Below are positions 17,469-25,079 of a DNA stretch of 64,000 nt, piece after piece. Position numbers and translations under genes: made by a program. The stretch is from Roseivirga spongicola (GTDB lineage: Bacteria > Bacteroidota > Bacteroidia > Cytophagales > Cyclobacteriaceae), in NCBI RefSeq assembly GCF_001592965.1, contig NZ_LRPC01000029.1:124001-188000 (forward strand), in the 5' to 3' direction. Within the stretch, counting starts at the first letter, position 1. Each line of letters starts with the position of its first letter. Below the pieces are notes generated by a model. The model searched no databases, had not been told where the DNA came from, and saw only the letters and a program-made list of their open reading frames with translations.

Positions 17469-17763
17469 CGACTAAAGCTTTTAGAGATTCGAACTTGTTA
17501 GTTTGCACTTGATTCACCAGCTCACCACCTTCATATGCAGCAAAAGTTGGCAAGTTGTCTACGTTTGCTAGTTTTCTAGACTCAGGGAATTTTTCAGCAT
17601 CTACAATTACAAATGCTGCATCTTCTCTCTCGTTAGACAACTTTTTGAATTTCGGCTTCATGATTCGGCAGTTGCCGCACCACGATGCTGAAAATTGCAC
17701 AAACACTTTTTTATTCTCGTTTAAAACCTCTTGAAGGTTATCTTGACTCAATTCAGTTACCAT
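17449..17763 (-). CDS. Thioredoxin-family protein with WCGNC active site
   Basis: The 104-residue protein has a single thioredoxin fold with the redox motif W-C29-G-N-C32, cis-Pro region 'VDNLPTFAAYEGG' and no signal peptide, so it is cytosolic. The WCGNC motif differs from the classical WCGPC and usually shifts redox potential. It lies 20 bp downstream of a typical 2-Cys peroxiredoxin, the natural electron acceptor, and overlaps the small helical gene that follows. It probably recycles that peroxiredoxin. Confidence 0.92.
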   Translation of the reverse strand: MVTELSQDNLQEVLNENKKVFVQFSASWCGNCRIMKPKFKKLSNEREDAAFVIVDAEKFPESRKLANVDNLPTFAAYEGGELVNQVQTNKFESLKALVDEVAAN

Positions 17764-17783
17764 AATTACCTCCTCGTTTTTTC

Positions 17784-18422
17784 TTAGTTATTGCTTAAAT
17801 AAGCTGAAACGCCTTGTCTGTTTGCAGACATTGCTTCTTTACCTTCTTCCCAGTTTGCAGGGCAAACCTCACCGTGCTGCTGAACGTGAGCATAAGCATC
17901 GATTAGTCTCAAGTACTCATTCACATTTCTACCTACAGGCATGTGGTTAATTCCTTCGTGGAATACAGTACCTTCCTCATCAATAAGGTAAGTAGCTCTG
18001 TAAGTCACGTTATCACCTTCAATCATATCAACACCAGTTTCTTCATCGTAAGAAACACCTGTGATATCAAGAATATCTAAGGCTCTTGAAAGGTTTCTGT
18101 TGCTATCTGCAAGTAGGCTGTAGCTTACTCCTTCAATTCCACCATCGTCTTTAGAAGTATTCAACCATGCAAAGTGAACCTCAGCAGTATCGCATGAAGC
18201 ACCAATTACTACCGTGTTTCTTTTCTCGAATTCTGGAAGTGCTTCTTGGAAAGCGTGAAGCTCAGTAGGGCAAACAAAAGTGAAATCTTTTGGGTACCAG
18301 AAAAGCACTACTTTCTTCTTGTTTTTGATGGCCTCCTCAAGCACATTCAACTTGAAAGTATCACCCATTTCGTTCATGGCATCAACTGCAATGTTTGGAA
18401 ATTTTCTACCAACGTAGCTCAT
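17784..18422 (-). CDS. Peroxiredoxin, typical 2-Cys (AhpC/TSA type)
   Basis: The 212-residue protein has the peroxidatic site 'DFTFVCPTELHAF' (Cys51) and the resolving Cys187 in 'GEVCPANW'. This is the AhpC/Prx family that reduces hydrogen peroxide and alkyl hydroperoxides at the expense of thioredoxin or AhpF. No AhpF is nearby, and a thioredoxin-like gene follows in the operon. An OxyR-like binding motif sits about 90-125 bp upstream of the start, consistent with peroxide induction. Confidence 0.95.
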   Translation of the reverse strand: MSYVGRKFPNIAVDAMNEMGDTFKLNVLEEAIKNKKKVVLFWYPKDFTFVCPTELHAFQEALPEFEKRNTVVIGASCDTAEVHFAWLNTSKDDGGIEGVSYSLLADSNRNLSRALDILDITGVSYDEETGVDMIEGDNVTYRATYLIDEEGTVFHEGINHMPVGRNVNEYLRLIDAYAHVQQHGEVCPANWEEGKEAMSANRQGVSAYLSNN

Positions 18423-18471
18423 AATGTTCCTTTAGTTTTTATAATGTAAAAATCAATTCTTAATGATGCTA

Positions 18472-18547
18472 CGAAGGTAATTGACAGCCTTCAAAATGTT
18501 GGTCTACTTCCTATTAGTTTTAGGTATTACTTATAGATTCTATCTAT
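18472..18547 (-). promoter_or_regulatory. Possible OxyR-type operator and promoter of the peroxiredoxin operon
   Basis: ATAGATTCTATCTAT (18533-18547) matches the OxyR half-site ATAG-N-T-N3-A-N-CTAT at every defined base. A weaker copy (ATTAGTTTTAGGTAT, 18513-18527) lies with centres 20 bp apart. On the minus strand TACCTTCG (18472-18479) could be the -7 box, without a good -33 box, as expected for an activated promoter. OxyR itself is not in the window. Confidence 0.45.
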
Positions 18548-18881
18548 ATAAATCTGAACTTTATATCCACCTTCAACAACAACTTAACACAGAACACTCA
18601 ATGTCAGACACTTAGACATTTCAACCTTTCCTAAAGGTTTTCGCTAAACAAGTCTTAAACGAAAAAGTCCGAAAACAGAAAACGATTGCCCTTTTTACAT
18701 CCTCACATAATAAACCGTTTTCCAAAAACCAACGAGAGCACAATTATATTTTACTCAAATAACTTCACACAAAACATAACATAAGCTAAGACCAACCCAA
18801 ACACAACAAATCACTAATTCTATAGATTCAATCAATATAATTACTGACTCCGACAACTTATCTTTACCTTCACTTTTCGAC
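18548..18881. other. Intergenic stretch without recognised features
   Basis: AT-rich spacer between the divergent peroxiredoxin and pentapeptide-repeat genes. I see no open frame with coding character, no strong hairpin and no clear promoter consensus. Confidence 0.4.
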
Positions 18882-19448
18882 ATGAAGATTACTGAAGACG
18901 AGATAATTAAGGGACAAGATTTAGACAAGTTCTTAAGACAAAGCATGCAGTTTGAGTACTGTACTTTTAAGAACTGCGATTTCACGCAGAAAAACCCATC
19001 TGGTATTACTTTTCTAGAGTGCACTTTTGTAGACTGTGACCTATCGGGGGTGGAACTGGTAGACACTGGGTTTAAGGAGGTAAAGTTCAAAAGCTGCAAA
19101 CTCATGGGTTTGCGTTTCGATCAATGTAGTAAGTTTCTCCTTGCTATGAACTTTGAAGATTGCAAACTCGACTTTTCTAGCTTCTACCAGCTTAATCTAC
19201 AAGGTGCCCAAGTGATAAACTGCTCCTGTTTGCAGTGTGACTTTGTAGAGGCAAAATTCTCCGAAGGAAGCTTTAAAAATACCGATCTCAGCGAAGCTAC
19301 TTTCGATAGAACCCACTTGGAAAAAGTAGATTTTAGCGATTGCCAAAACCTCTTGCTCGACCCAGAGAAGAATTTCATTAGTGGTGCTATTATAGATAGA
19401 GACCAACTCCCTGGGCTTTTAGCAAAGTACAACCTCATAATCCGGTAA
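18882..19448 (+). CDS. Pentapeptide-repeat protein (Qnr/McbG-like size)
   Basis: The 188-residue protein is built of A(D/N)LxF-type pentapeptides throughout: 'CTFKNCDFTQ', 'CTFVDCDLSG', 'VKFKSCKLMG', 'MNFEDCKLDF', 'ASFKNTDLSEATF' like units. Such repeats form a right-handed quadrilateral beta-helix. Length and cysteine-rich repeats resemble Qnr and McbG, which mimic DNA and protect gyrase, but many chromosomal homologues have no tested activity. The start follows a 5' region without obvious ribosome-binding site, normal in Bacteroidota. It is 49 bp upstream of apbE. Confidence 0.9.
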   Translation: MKITEDEIIKGQDLDKFLRQSMQFEYCTFKNCDFTQKNPSGITFLECTFVDCDLSGVELVDTGFKEVKFKSCKLMGLRFDQCSKFLLAMNFEDCKLDFSSFYQLNLQGAQVINCSCLQCDFVEAKFSEGSFKNTDLSEATFDRTHLEKVDFSDCQNLLLDPEKNFISGAIIDRDQLPGLLAKYNLIIR

Positions 19449-19497
19449 ACTGGGCTACCTTTATTTTTCCATCAAACAGAATTACTTGATTTAAACC

Positions 19498-20400
19498 ATG
19501 AACGACTCTCATCTTTTCGAGCATCAGGCAATGGCCACATATTTTAAACTGAACATTTATAATGAAGAAGCCAAATATGCCAAAAACGCAGCCCAACAAG
19601 CATTTGCTTTAATTGATGATTTAGAAGGCAAGCTTAGCCGGTTCAGACCAGACAGTGATATTTCTAGAGTAAACAAGCTTAAAAAAGATGAGCAACTGCC
19701 ACTAGATTTTGAAACGTGGGAGGTGCTAAAACTGGCCATATCCTGCCATATTGAAAGCAATGGTGCATTTGATGTTGGCGTAGCTGAACACATGAAAATA
19801 TTTAGAGCGGCCAAAGAAGGCATCCTAAATGAGTATGAAACCTTCAAGGCATTAGAAAAAGCTCAAAATTCTAAAGAAGAATCAAGCCTATTTGTAGACC
19901 CTGACCAACCTAGAGTTTACTGTGTCAACCCTGGTATGTTCTTCGATTTAGGTGGAATTGGCAAAGGCTATGCTTTAGATAAAATTGATGCTTTAATGAA
20001 GGACTTGGGTATTGAGACCTATACATTAAGTGCTGGCGACAGCACACTTCACATCAAAAATAACCTAGCCATCAAACCGCATTTCACATACCCTATTGCT
20101 GCCAAACAAGACCGAAAAATAGTAGAGCTAAGCAATATCAGTGTAAGTGCCAGCGGTACTTTCCACCAAGGAAATCACATTTTTGATCCGAGAACAGGAA
20201 AAAACGACTTCAAACCAGAATTTGACAGAGTTTGGGTGGCTGCCAAAACCTCTTCCTATTCCGATGCCTTTTCTACTGCTTGCTTTATACTCTCTTTGCC
20301 AGAAATAGAAGATATAGTGCAAACGAATGATCAAATTGAGTGGGTCACCTATGCAATCGATGGAAAGCTAACTACACTTAGGAAAAATCAGCTATCTTAA
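19498..20400 (+). CDS. ApbE-like FAD:protein FMN transferase
   Basis: The 300-residue protein has 'ATYFKLNIY', 'LSRFRPDSDISRVN', 'FDVGVAEHMKIFRAA' and the signature 'DLGGIGKGYALDKIDALM' with 'SAGDSTLHI', plus C-terminal 'SVSASGTFHQGNHIFDPRTG' and 'YSDAFSTACFILS'. These mark ApbE flavin transferases, which attach FMN to Thr of Rnf/Nqr or other proteins using FAD and Mg. It lacks a signal peptide or lipobox, unlike typical periplasmic ApbE, and the usual 'GD' sites are partly altered ('GGDS' is 'SAGDS'). It may be cytosolic or have lost catalysis. It sits 58 bp upstream of a Gfo/Idh/MocA gene. Confidence 0.88.
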   Translation: MNDSHLFEHQAMATYFKLNIYNEEAKYAKNAAQQAFALIDDLEGKLSRFRPDSDISRVNKLKKDEQLPLDFETWEVLKLAISCHIESNGAFDVGVAEHMKIFRAAKEGILNEYETFKALEKAQNSKEESSLFVDPDQPRVYCVNPGMFFDLGGIGKGYALDKIDALMKDLGIETYTLSAGDSTLHIKNNLAIKPHFTYPIAAKQDRKIVELSNISVSASGTFHQGNHIFDPRTGKNDFKPEFDRVWVAAKTSSYSDAFSTACFILSLPEIEDIVQTNDQIEWVTYAIDGKLTTLRKNQLS

Positions 20401-20458
20401 AGGCTGGATTTCAATTGTCCACTTTACTATTTTTTGAAACGCGAAAATTCAGATTGTT

Positions 20459-21808
20459 ATGGAAAAAACTAACAGAAGAGACTTCCTAAAAAGGTCGTCC
20501 CTCTTCGGTACTGGTCTTTTACTGGCCAATCCCTTCAACATTACAGCTAACCCTTTAAAGGCTGCCGACAAAGTAAACATTGCTATTGTTGGTTGTGGTG
20601 GTAGAGGAAGCGGAATGATTTTTAGCAACATTCCAAAAATCCCTAGTGCCAACCTAGTGGCTGTTTGCGATATTATTGAAAGCAGAAGAGAGCGTGCTAA
20701 AGAGCGCTACAATGCTCAATACGATGCCAATGTAAAGGCTTATGAGGATTTCTATGAAATGATAGAAAAGGAAAACCTCGATGCAGTAGCTTTTGCTACT
20801 CCAGATTTCTGGCACATGCAACATACCGTAGATGCTCTAAACGCTGGCATCCATGTGTATTGCGAAAAAGCCATGTCTAACAACATTGAAGATGCTAAGA
20901 AAATGGCTTTAGCCATGAAGAAAACTGGCAACTTACTTCAAATAGGACGCCAAAGAAGGTCTAACGATAGGTATCGTTTTACTCACCAAGTTTTGCTTGA
21001 ACAAGAAAAAGTTCTTGGCCGCTTAACACATGCTATGGGGCAGTGGAACCGTTCTGAAATTTGGACTCAGCAACCTAACAAGAACGATAATATCGACATT
21101 AAGCAGTTGAACAAGTACGGTTTCGACACTATAGACCAAGTGTACAACTGGAGAAACTACAAAAAGCTTGGTGGTGGAGTTGTTTCAGATTTGGGTTCTC
21201 ACCAAATAGATATCTTCAACTGGTTCTTAGGTGCATATCCGCATACGGTTTATGCCACAGGTAACAACTCATATTTTGGCCTAGAGCAAGCCGATACCAT
21301 GGCTACCATTTTGGAGTATGACACTCCTGGCGGACCTGCCATAGGTATATATGAGAACATTTCGAACTCTAGAGCCATAGGTGTTTATGAGCGATTTATT
21401 GGAGACGAAGGTTCTATGAACATTTCAGAAAGCACCGAAAACAAGATTTTCAGAGAAGCGAGTATTCCTGAAGAGAAATGGCAAAAGTTTGTTGACAAAG
21501 GCTACATAGCTAACCTTGCCGATATGAAAGAATACAAAGAGAAAGAGCTTGGTGATTCTGGAATTAAAGAAACCGCTCCGCAAATTAGCTACGACATTAA
21601 AGACATGAGCGGAATGAAGAAGGTGTACAACCTGCAAGCGCATACGGCTCACTTATACAACTTCGTAGAATCAGTTCGTGAGAAAGAAACGCTGAACTAT
21701 GATGCCATTGAATCTTATAAATCTGAAGTATGTATTTATAAAATTCATGAGGCCATCAATGCCGGTGGTGGTAGAATCAAAATCGACCCGAAAGAGTACG
21801 ATATATAA
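20459..21808 (+). CDS. Gfo/Idh/MocA-family oxidoreductase with Tat-type signal
   Basis: The 449-residue protein starts with a twin-arginine signal (N-R-R-D-F-L-K then a hydrophobic stretch ending NPFNITA). The Rossmann part has 'NIAIVGCGGRGSGM' (NAD-binding), 'VAVCDIIESRRERA' and 'DAVAFATPDFWHMQHTVDALNAGIHVYCEKAM' (the usual EKP is EKA here). The C-terminal alpha/beta domain has 'GGGVVSDLGSHQIDIFNWFLGAYP'. Such Tat-exported members in Bacteroidota act on sugars or sugar acids in the periplasm with bound NAD(P). Substrate is unknown. It is probably monocistronic: a strong bidirectional hairpin follows. Confidence 0.92.
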   Translation: MEKTNRRDFLKRSSLFGTGLLLANPFNITANPLKAADKVNIAIVGCGGRGSGMIFSNIPKIPSANLVAVCDIIESRRERAKERYNAQYDANVKAYEDFYEMIEKENLDAVAFATPDFWHMQHTVDALNAGIHVYCEKAMSNNIEDAKKMALAMKKTGNLLQIGRQRRSNDRYRFTHQVLLEQEKVLGRLTHAMGQWNRSEIWTQQPNKNDNIDIKQLNKYGFDTIDQVYNWRNYKKLGGGVVSDLGSHQIDIFNWFLGAYPHTVYATGNNSYFGLEQADTMATILEYDTPGGPAIGIYENISNSRAIGVYERFIGDEGSMNISESTENKIFREASIPEEKWQKFVDKGYIANLADMKEYKEKELGDSGIKETAPQISYDIKDMSGMKKVYNLQAHTAHLYNFVESVREKETLNYDAIESYKSEVCIYKIHEAINAGGGRIKIDPKEYDI

Positions 21809-21830
21809 TCACCATACTACTCCAACATAC

Positions 21831-21865
21831 AAAAGGCCATCCAAGATATCTTGGATGGCCTTTTT
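21831..21865. terminator. Bidirectional terminator
   Basis: Perfect palindrome AAAAGGCCATCCAAGA and its complement, 34 bases, followed by T residues on the plus strand and preceded by A residues that serve the minus strand. It separates the oxidoreductase gene from the S9 peptidase gene 150 bp further on. Confidence 0.88.
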
Positions 21866-22015
21866 GGTACATTATCTAAATAAAATCAGTCTTAGAAGCT
21901 AAAAACCTTGTGGAGCCTGTAAAACAAGAACCTCCCCTAGCTTAGAAAAACTAATGGGAGATTCCCTATCTAATCAGATATGGTAATTCTGTTTTAAGAC
22001 TGGCATAAACACATA

Positions 22016-24979
22016 TTAATTCCCTCTGCCAGAATTTTCTAGCTTCAAGCTCTCGCCTTCTTTGATTTTCTCTTCAGTTTGTTCATCAACCAGATCATAA
22101 CGAAGTGTTCTGCCTTTAAGAGTAGCTGGCAAACCATAGGCCATCCACTCAGGCATTGGAGCCCCTTTCAAGTAGTGATCAAAGAATTGTCCCATTCTAA
22201 CAGAGAGGTCTTTTCTGTTCTTTCTTTGACGCAAGTTGTGCGCTTCATCATTATAAACTACCATCCAAGAAGGCTTCTGTAGTCTTCTCAAAGCCATATA
22301 AAACTCAATTCCCTGATACCAAGGCACAGCACCATCAGCATCGTTGTGCATAATGAATAGAGGCGTTTTGATATTCGGCACACCAAACAATGGCGAGTTT
22401 TCAATGTATAGATCGAACTTGTCCCATAACGTTCCACCAATTCTAGACTGAGTTTTTTCATACTGGAACATACGGCTCATACCAGAACCCCAACGTACAC
22501 CACCATAAGCTGAAGTCATGTTAGAAACTGGAGCACCTGCACCTGCTGCAGCATACATATCAGTTTGCGTAACAATATGCGCAACTTGGTATCCACCCCA
22601 GCTCTGACCTTGAATAGCCATTTTACTTTCGTCTACAAAACCTTTAGCTACCACGGCTTTAGTTGCAGGAACTACGTGGTCCATTGCAGACTTTCCTGGT
22701 CGGCCATCTTCATACTTAATGTCTGGCACAAGCACCAAATAATCATTACTTACAAAATAAGGAATGTTCACAGTACTGGCACTTGGTGCAGGGCTTGGGT
22801 GACTATGAAGAGAATTAGACCTTCTTTCATAGAAATAAGCAATTAGAGGGTATTTCTTTGTTGGGTCGAAGTTCTCAGGCTTGTAAAGAATAGCCTGCAT
22901 AATCTCACCATCGTAACCAGACTCAAACTCTACTAACTCAGCAGTACCCCAGTTGTAAGGATCTTCCTGAGCGTCCATATCTGTTAACTTCTTAAGGCCA
23001 TCCATCTCTACGCTATTAGCAGCATAAACCTCAGGATATTCCTCGTAAGTAGACATTCTCACTAATACACGATCAGCGTCTTTAGCCTTGTTTAGGCCAT
23101 AAACACTCATGTCTTTCATTACAATTTCTGCAGGAGTCATTGGGTCGTCCATGCTTCCATAAGCATAACCTGAAGCTTTGGTCCACTCATTGAAAACGCT
23201 TAGAACTGCCTTTTCTCTGAAGTTGATGAAGTCCTCGTCTCTATCTAGTCTTTGATATCTATAAGTTAGCTTGTTAGCTCTGCCATTACCATTGGTTAAG
23301 TTCACAGCAGCTCTTTGACCTTCTGGTTCAAACTTCCAGATATCGTAACGATCGTTGATGTAAATAGCCTCGTCTGAAGGTGCCCATCCAGCAATTCCGT
23401 AGCTCCCAGCTAATGAAGGAGAATCGTGAAGTTCATTAGCAAAACTCACGTCCATACCAGCAGTTAGGTTGGTGATTTTGCCACTAGCCACATTCATTGT
23501 ATAGTAGTCGCCATCTTGCTGATTGAACCAATAGATATATTCACCTCCAGGAGAAAGTGATGCAAAACCTATTGTGCCTTCTAAAAGCAATTCTACCTCA
23601 CCTGTTCTAGCGTCTACTTTATAGTAATCTCTTGGCAATTGAGTATCCCAAGTGTATTGTGTTCTGAATCGCTTATCATCCATGGCAATGAAGAAGTCGC
23701 GATCATTTTCTGTATCAATGTAAACCGACTCAAGATCAGAACCTTCTAATTGTACCAACGAACGATTGGTAAGATCATATAGCACCTGATAAGTTCTATT
23801 TTTCTCTCTTGTAGCCTGCAACTTCTGCATTGGCTGAATGTATGGATCATTGTAAGACCAAACATCTACTTGAGGTCTTTCTTCTTTAAGAATGGTAGTG
23901 TCGCTCTCGTAAGCGTATTCCATTGGGTCAGGAGCAGTTCCGAAGAAAAGTCTCTTTCCACTTTCCGAAAATCTGAGGCTACTGTTATCACTTACTCTCC
24001 AACCTTCAGGAATTCCGGCAGTCATAGAATCTGCTAAAATATTGGCTGCCCCATTTCCAGACCAGTACATTACGCTCCAAACTTTGTCGTCTTCATCTTT
24101 CTCACTACTAGTAGCGAAAAATGCTAACTGATTTCCAGCCTCACTTACCGACATTTTTTTATAATCGGTCATTCCAGAGCTCAGCTCCATTGGAGTTCCA
24201 GTTGCAGTGTTCATTGCAAACAGACCAGCCGGATTTAAAGAGTCTACTTTGTCTAACTCATAGTATAGGTAATCTCCCTTCTTAGACATGGTATAATCCA
24301 TAACACCAGTTACGCTAGTCATAGCGCCTGTAGACATATTATAAAGAACAAGCTCAGTACCCTTAGATTTAGCTCTAGGATCTTCTGGCTCGCTTGGCTC
24401 TTCTGCCGCAGCTTCAACCTCTTCTTCCTTCTTTTTCTTTCTTTTCTTTTTCTTAGAAGTCTCCTCTTCCTTTACCTCCTCCTTCTTAGGTTCAGGCTTT
24501 TTCTTCTCTGGAAGCGGCTTTTCGTGCAACCAAGCTATCCATTCATTAGACTCTTCTGGCAGTTGATAGTTCTTAACTCTAGCGAACTTTTGAACTTCTC
24601 CGTTGCCCAAATTCAAGACAAAAAGAGAGTCTTTTGGCATCTTGCTAGCCGCTGTTTTCTTCAGCTTCAATTCTCTTTCTTCCTCATAAGCAGGCTTAAT
24701 TTCTCCTACTACGTACTGACTGTTATTTGAGAATGAATACCTAGACACACGGTCTATCATAATGGTCTCATTGGTGTTTAGGTTGCGGATTTCTAATTGA
24801 GCATCGCCCACCTGAGGGCTTATTCTCCATCCGGCCCATTGACCATTATTACTAATACTCACAGACTGAAGTCCTTTCCAGTCGTCATAAACATCGTGAG
24901 TTAGTGGCTTTTTCTGAGCCCAGCATACAGTCGCCAAAACTGTAAAAAACAAGATGAGCCTTACTTTTTGAGTTGACAT
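22016..24979 (-). CDS. S9-family prolyl oligopeptidase-like serine peptidase, exported
   Basis: The 987-residue protein has a signal peptide (ends TVCWAQ), a long beta-propeller-like part, and a C-terminal alpha/beta-hydrolase. The catalytic Ser is in 'GQSWGGYQ' (about residue 793), Asp in 'HNDADGAVPW' and His in 'NDEAHNLR'. This is the S9 (prolyl oligopeptidase/DPP) arrangement with the hydrolase at the end. Residues about 154-200 are a highly charged Lys/Glu low-complexity insert in the propeller region, unusual for the family. The promoter is TTTG-N18-TATATTTG at 25037-25008. It is likely monocistronic. It probably degrades peptides at the cell surface or periplasm. Confidence 0.93.
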   Translation of the reverse strand: MSTQKVRLILFFTVLATVCWAQKKPLTHDVYDDWKGLQSVSISNNGQWAGWRISPQVGDAQLEIRNLNTNETIMIDRVSRYSFSNNSQYVVGEIKPAYEEERELKLKKTAASKMPKDSLFVLNLGNGEVQKFARVKNYQLPEESNEWIAWLHEKPLPEKKKPEPKKEEVKEEETSKKKKRKKKKEEEVEAAAEEPSEPEDPRAKSKGTELVLYNMSTGAMTSVTGVMDYTMSKKGDYLYYELDKVDSLNPAGLFAMNTATGTPMELSSGMTDYKKMSVSEAGNQLAFFATSSEKDEDDKVWSVMYWSGNGAANILADSMTAGIPEGWRVSDNSSLRFSESGKRLFFGTAPDPMEYAYESDTTILKEERPQVDVWSYNDPYIQPMQKLQATREKNRTYQVLYDLTNRSLVQLEGSDLESVYIDTENDRDFFIAMDDKRFRTQYTWDTQLPRDYYKVDARTGEVELLLEGTIGFASLSPGGEYIYWFNQQDGDYYTMNVASGKITNLTAGMDVSFANELHDSPSLAGSYGIAGWAPSDEAIYINDRYDIWKFEPEGQRAAVNLTNGNGRANKLTYRYQRLDRDEDFINFREKAVLSVFNEWTKASGYAYGSMDDPMTPAEIVMKDMSVYGLNKAKDADRVLVRMSTYEEYPEVYAANSVEMDGLKKLTDMDAQEDPYNWGTAELVEFESGYDGEIMQAILYKPENFDPTKKYPLIAYFYERRSNSLHSHPSPAPSASTVNIPYFVSNDYLVLVPDIKYEDGRPGKSAMDHVVPATKAVVAKGFVDESKMAIQGQSWGGYQVAHIVTQTDMYAAAGAGAPVSNMTSAYGGVRWGSGMSRMFQYEKTQSRIGGTLWDKFDLYIENSPLFGVPNIKTPLFIMHNDADGAVPWYQGIEFYMALRRLQKPSWMVVYNDEAHNLRQRKNRKDLSVRMGQFFDHYLKGAPMPEWMAYGLPATLKGRTLRYDLVDEQTEEKIKEGESLKLENSGRGN

Positions 24980-25007
24980 ATTCTAGTTGTTTAATATTGA
25001 TACCCCA

Positions 25008-25037
25008 CAAATATAATTGACTGGCTGTGTTGACAAA
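25008..25037 (-). promoter_or_regulatory. Promoter of the S9 peptidase gene
   Basis: On the minus strand TTTG, an 18-base spacer and TATATTTG match the Bacteroidota promoter consensus (TTTG-N19-TAnnTTTG), 29-58 bp upstream of the S9 start. Confidence 0.7.
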
Positions 25038-25079
25038 GACTTCTTATATTGATGGATTCAATCCAAATAATAAACTTCA

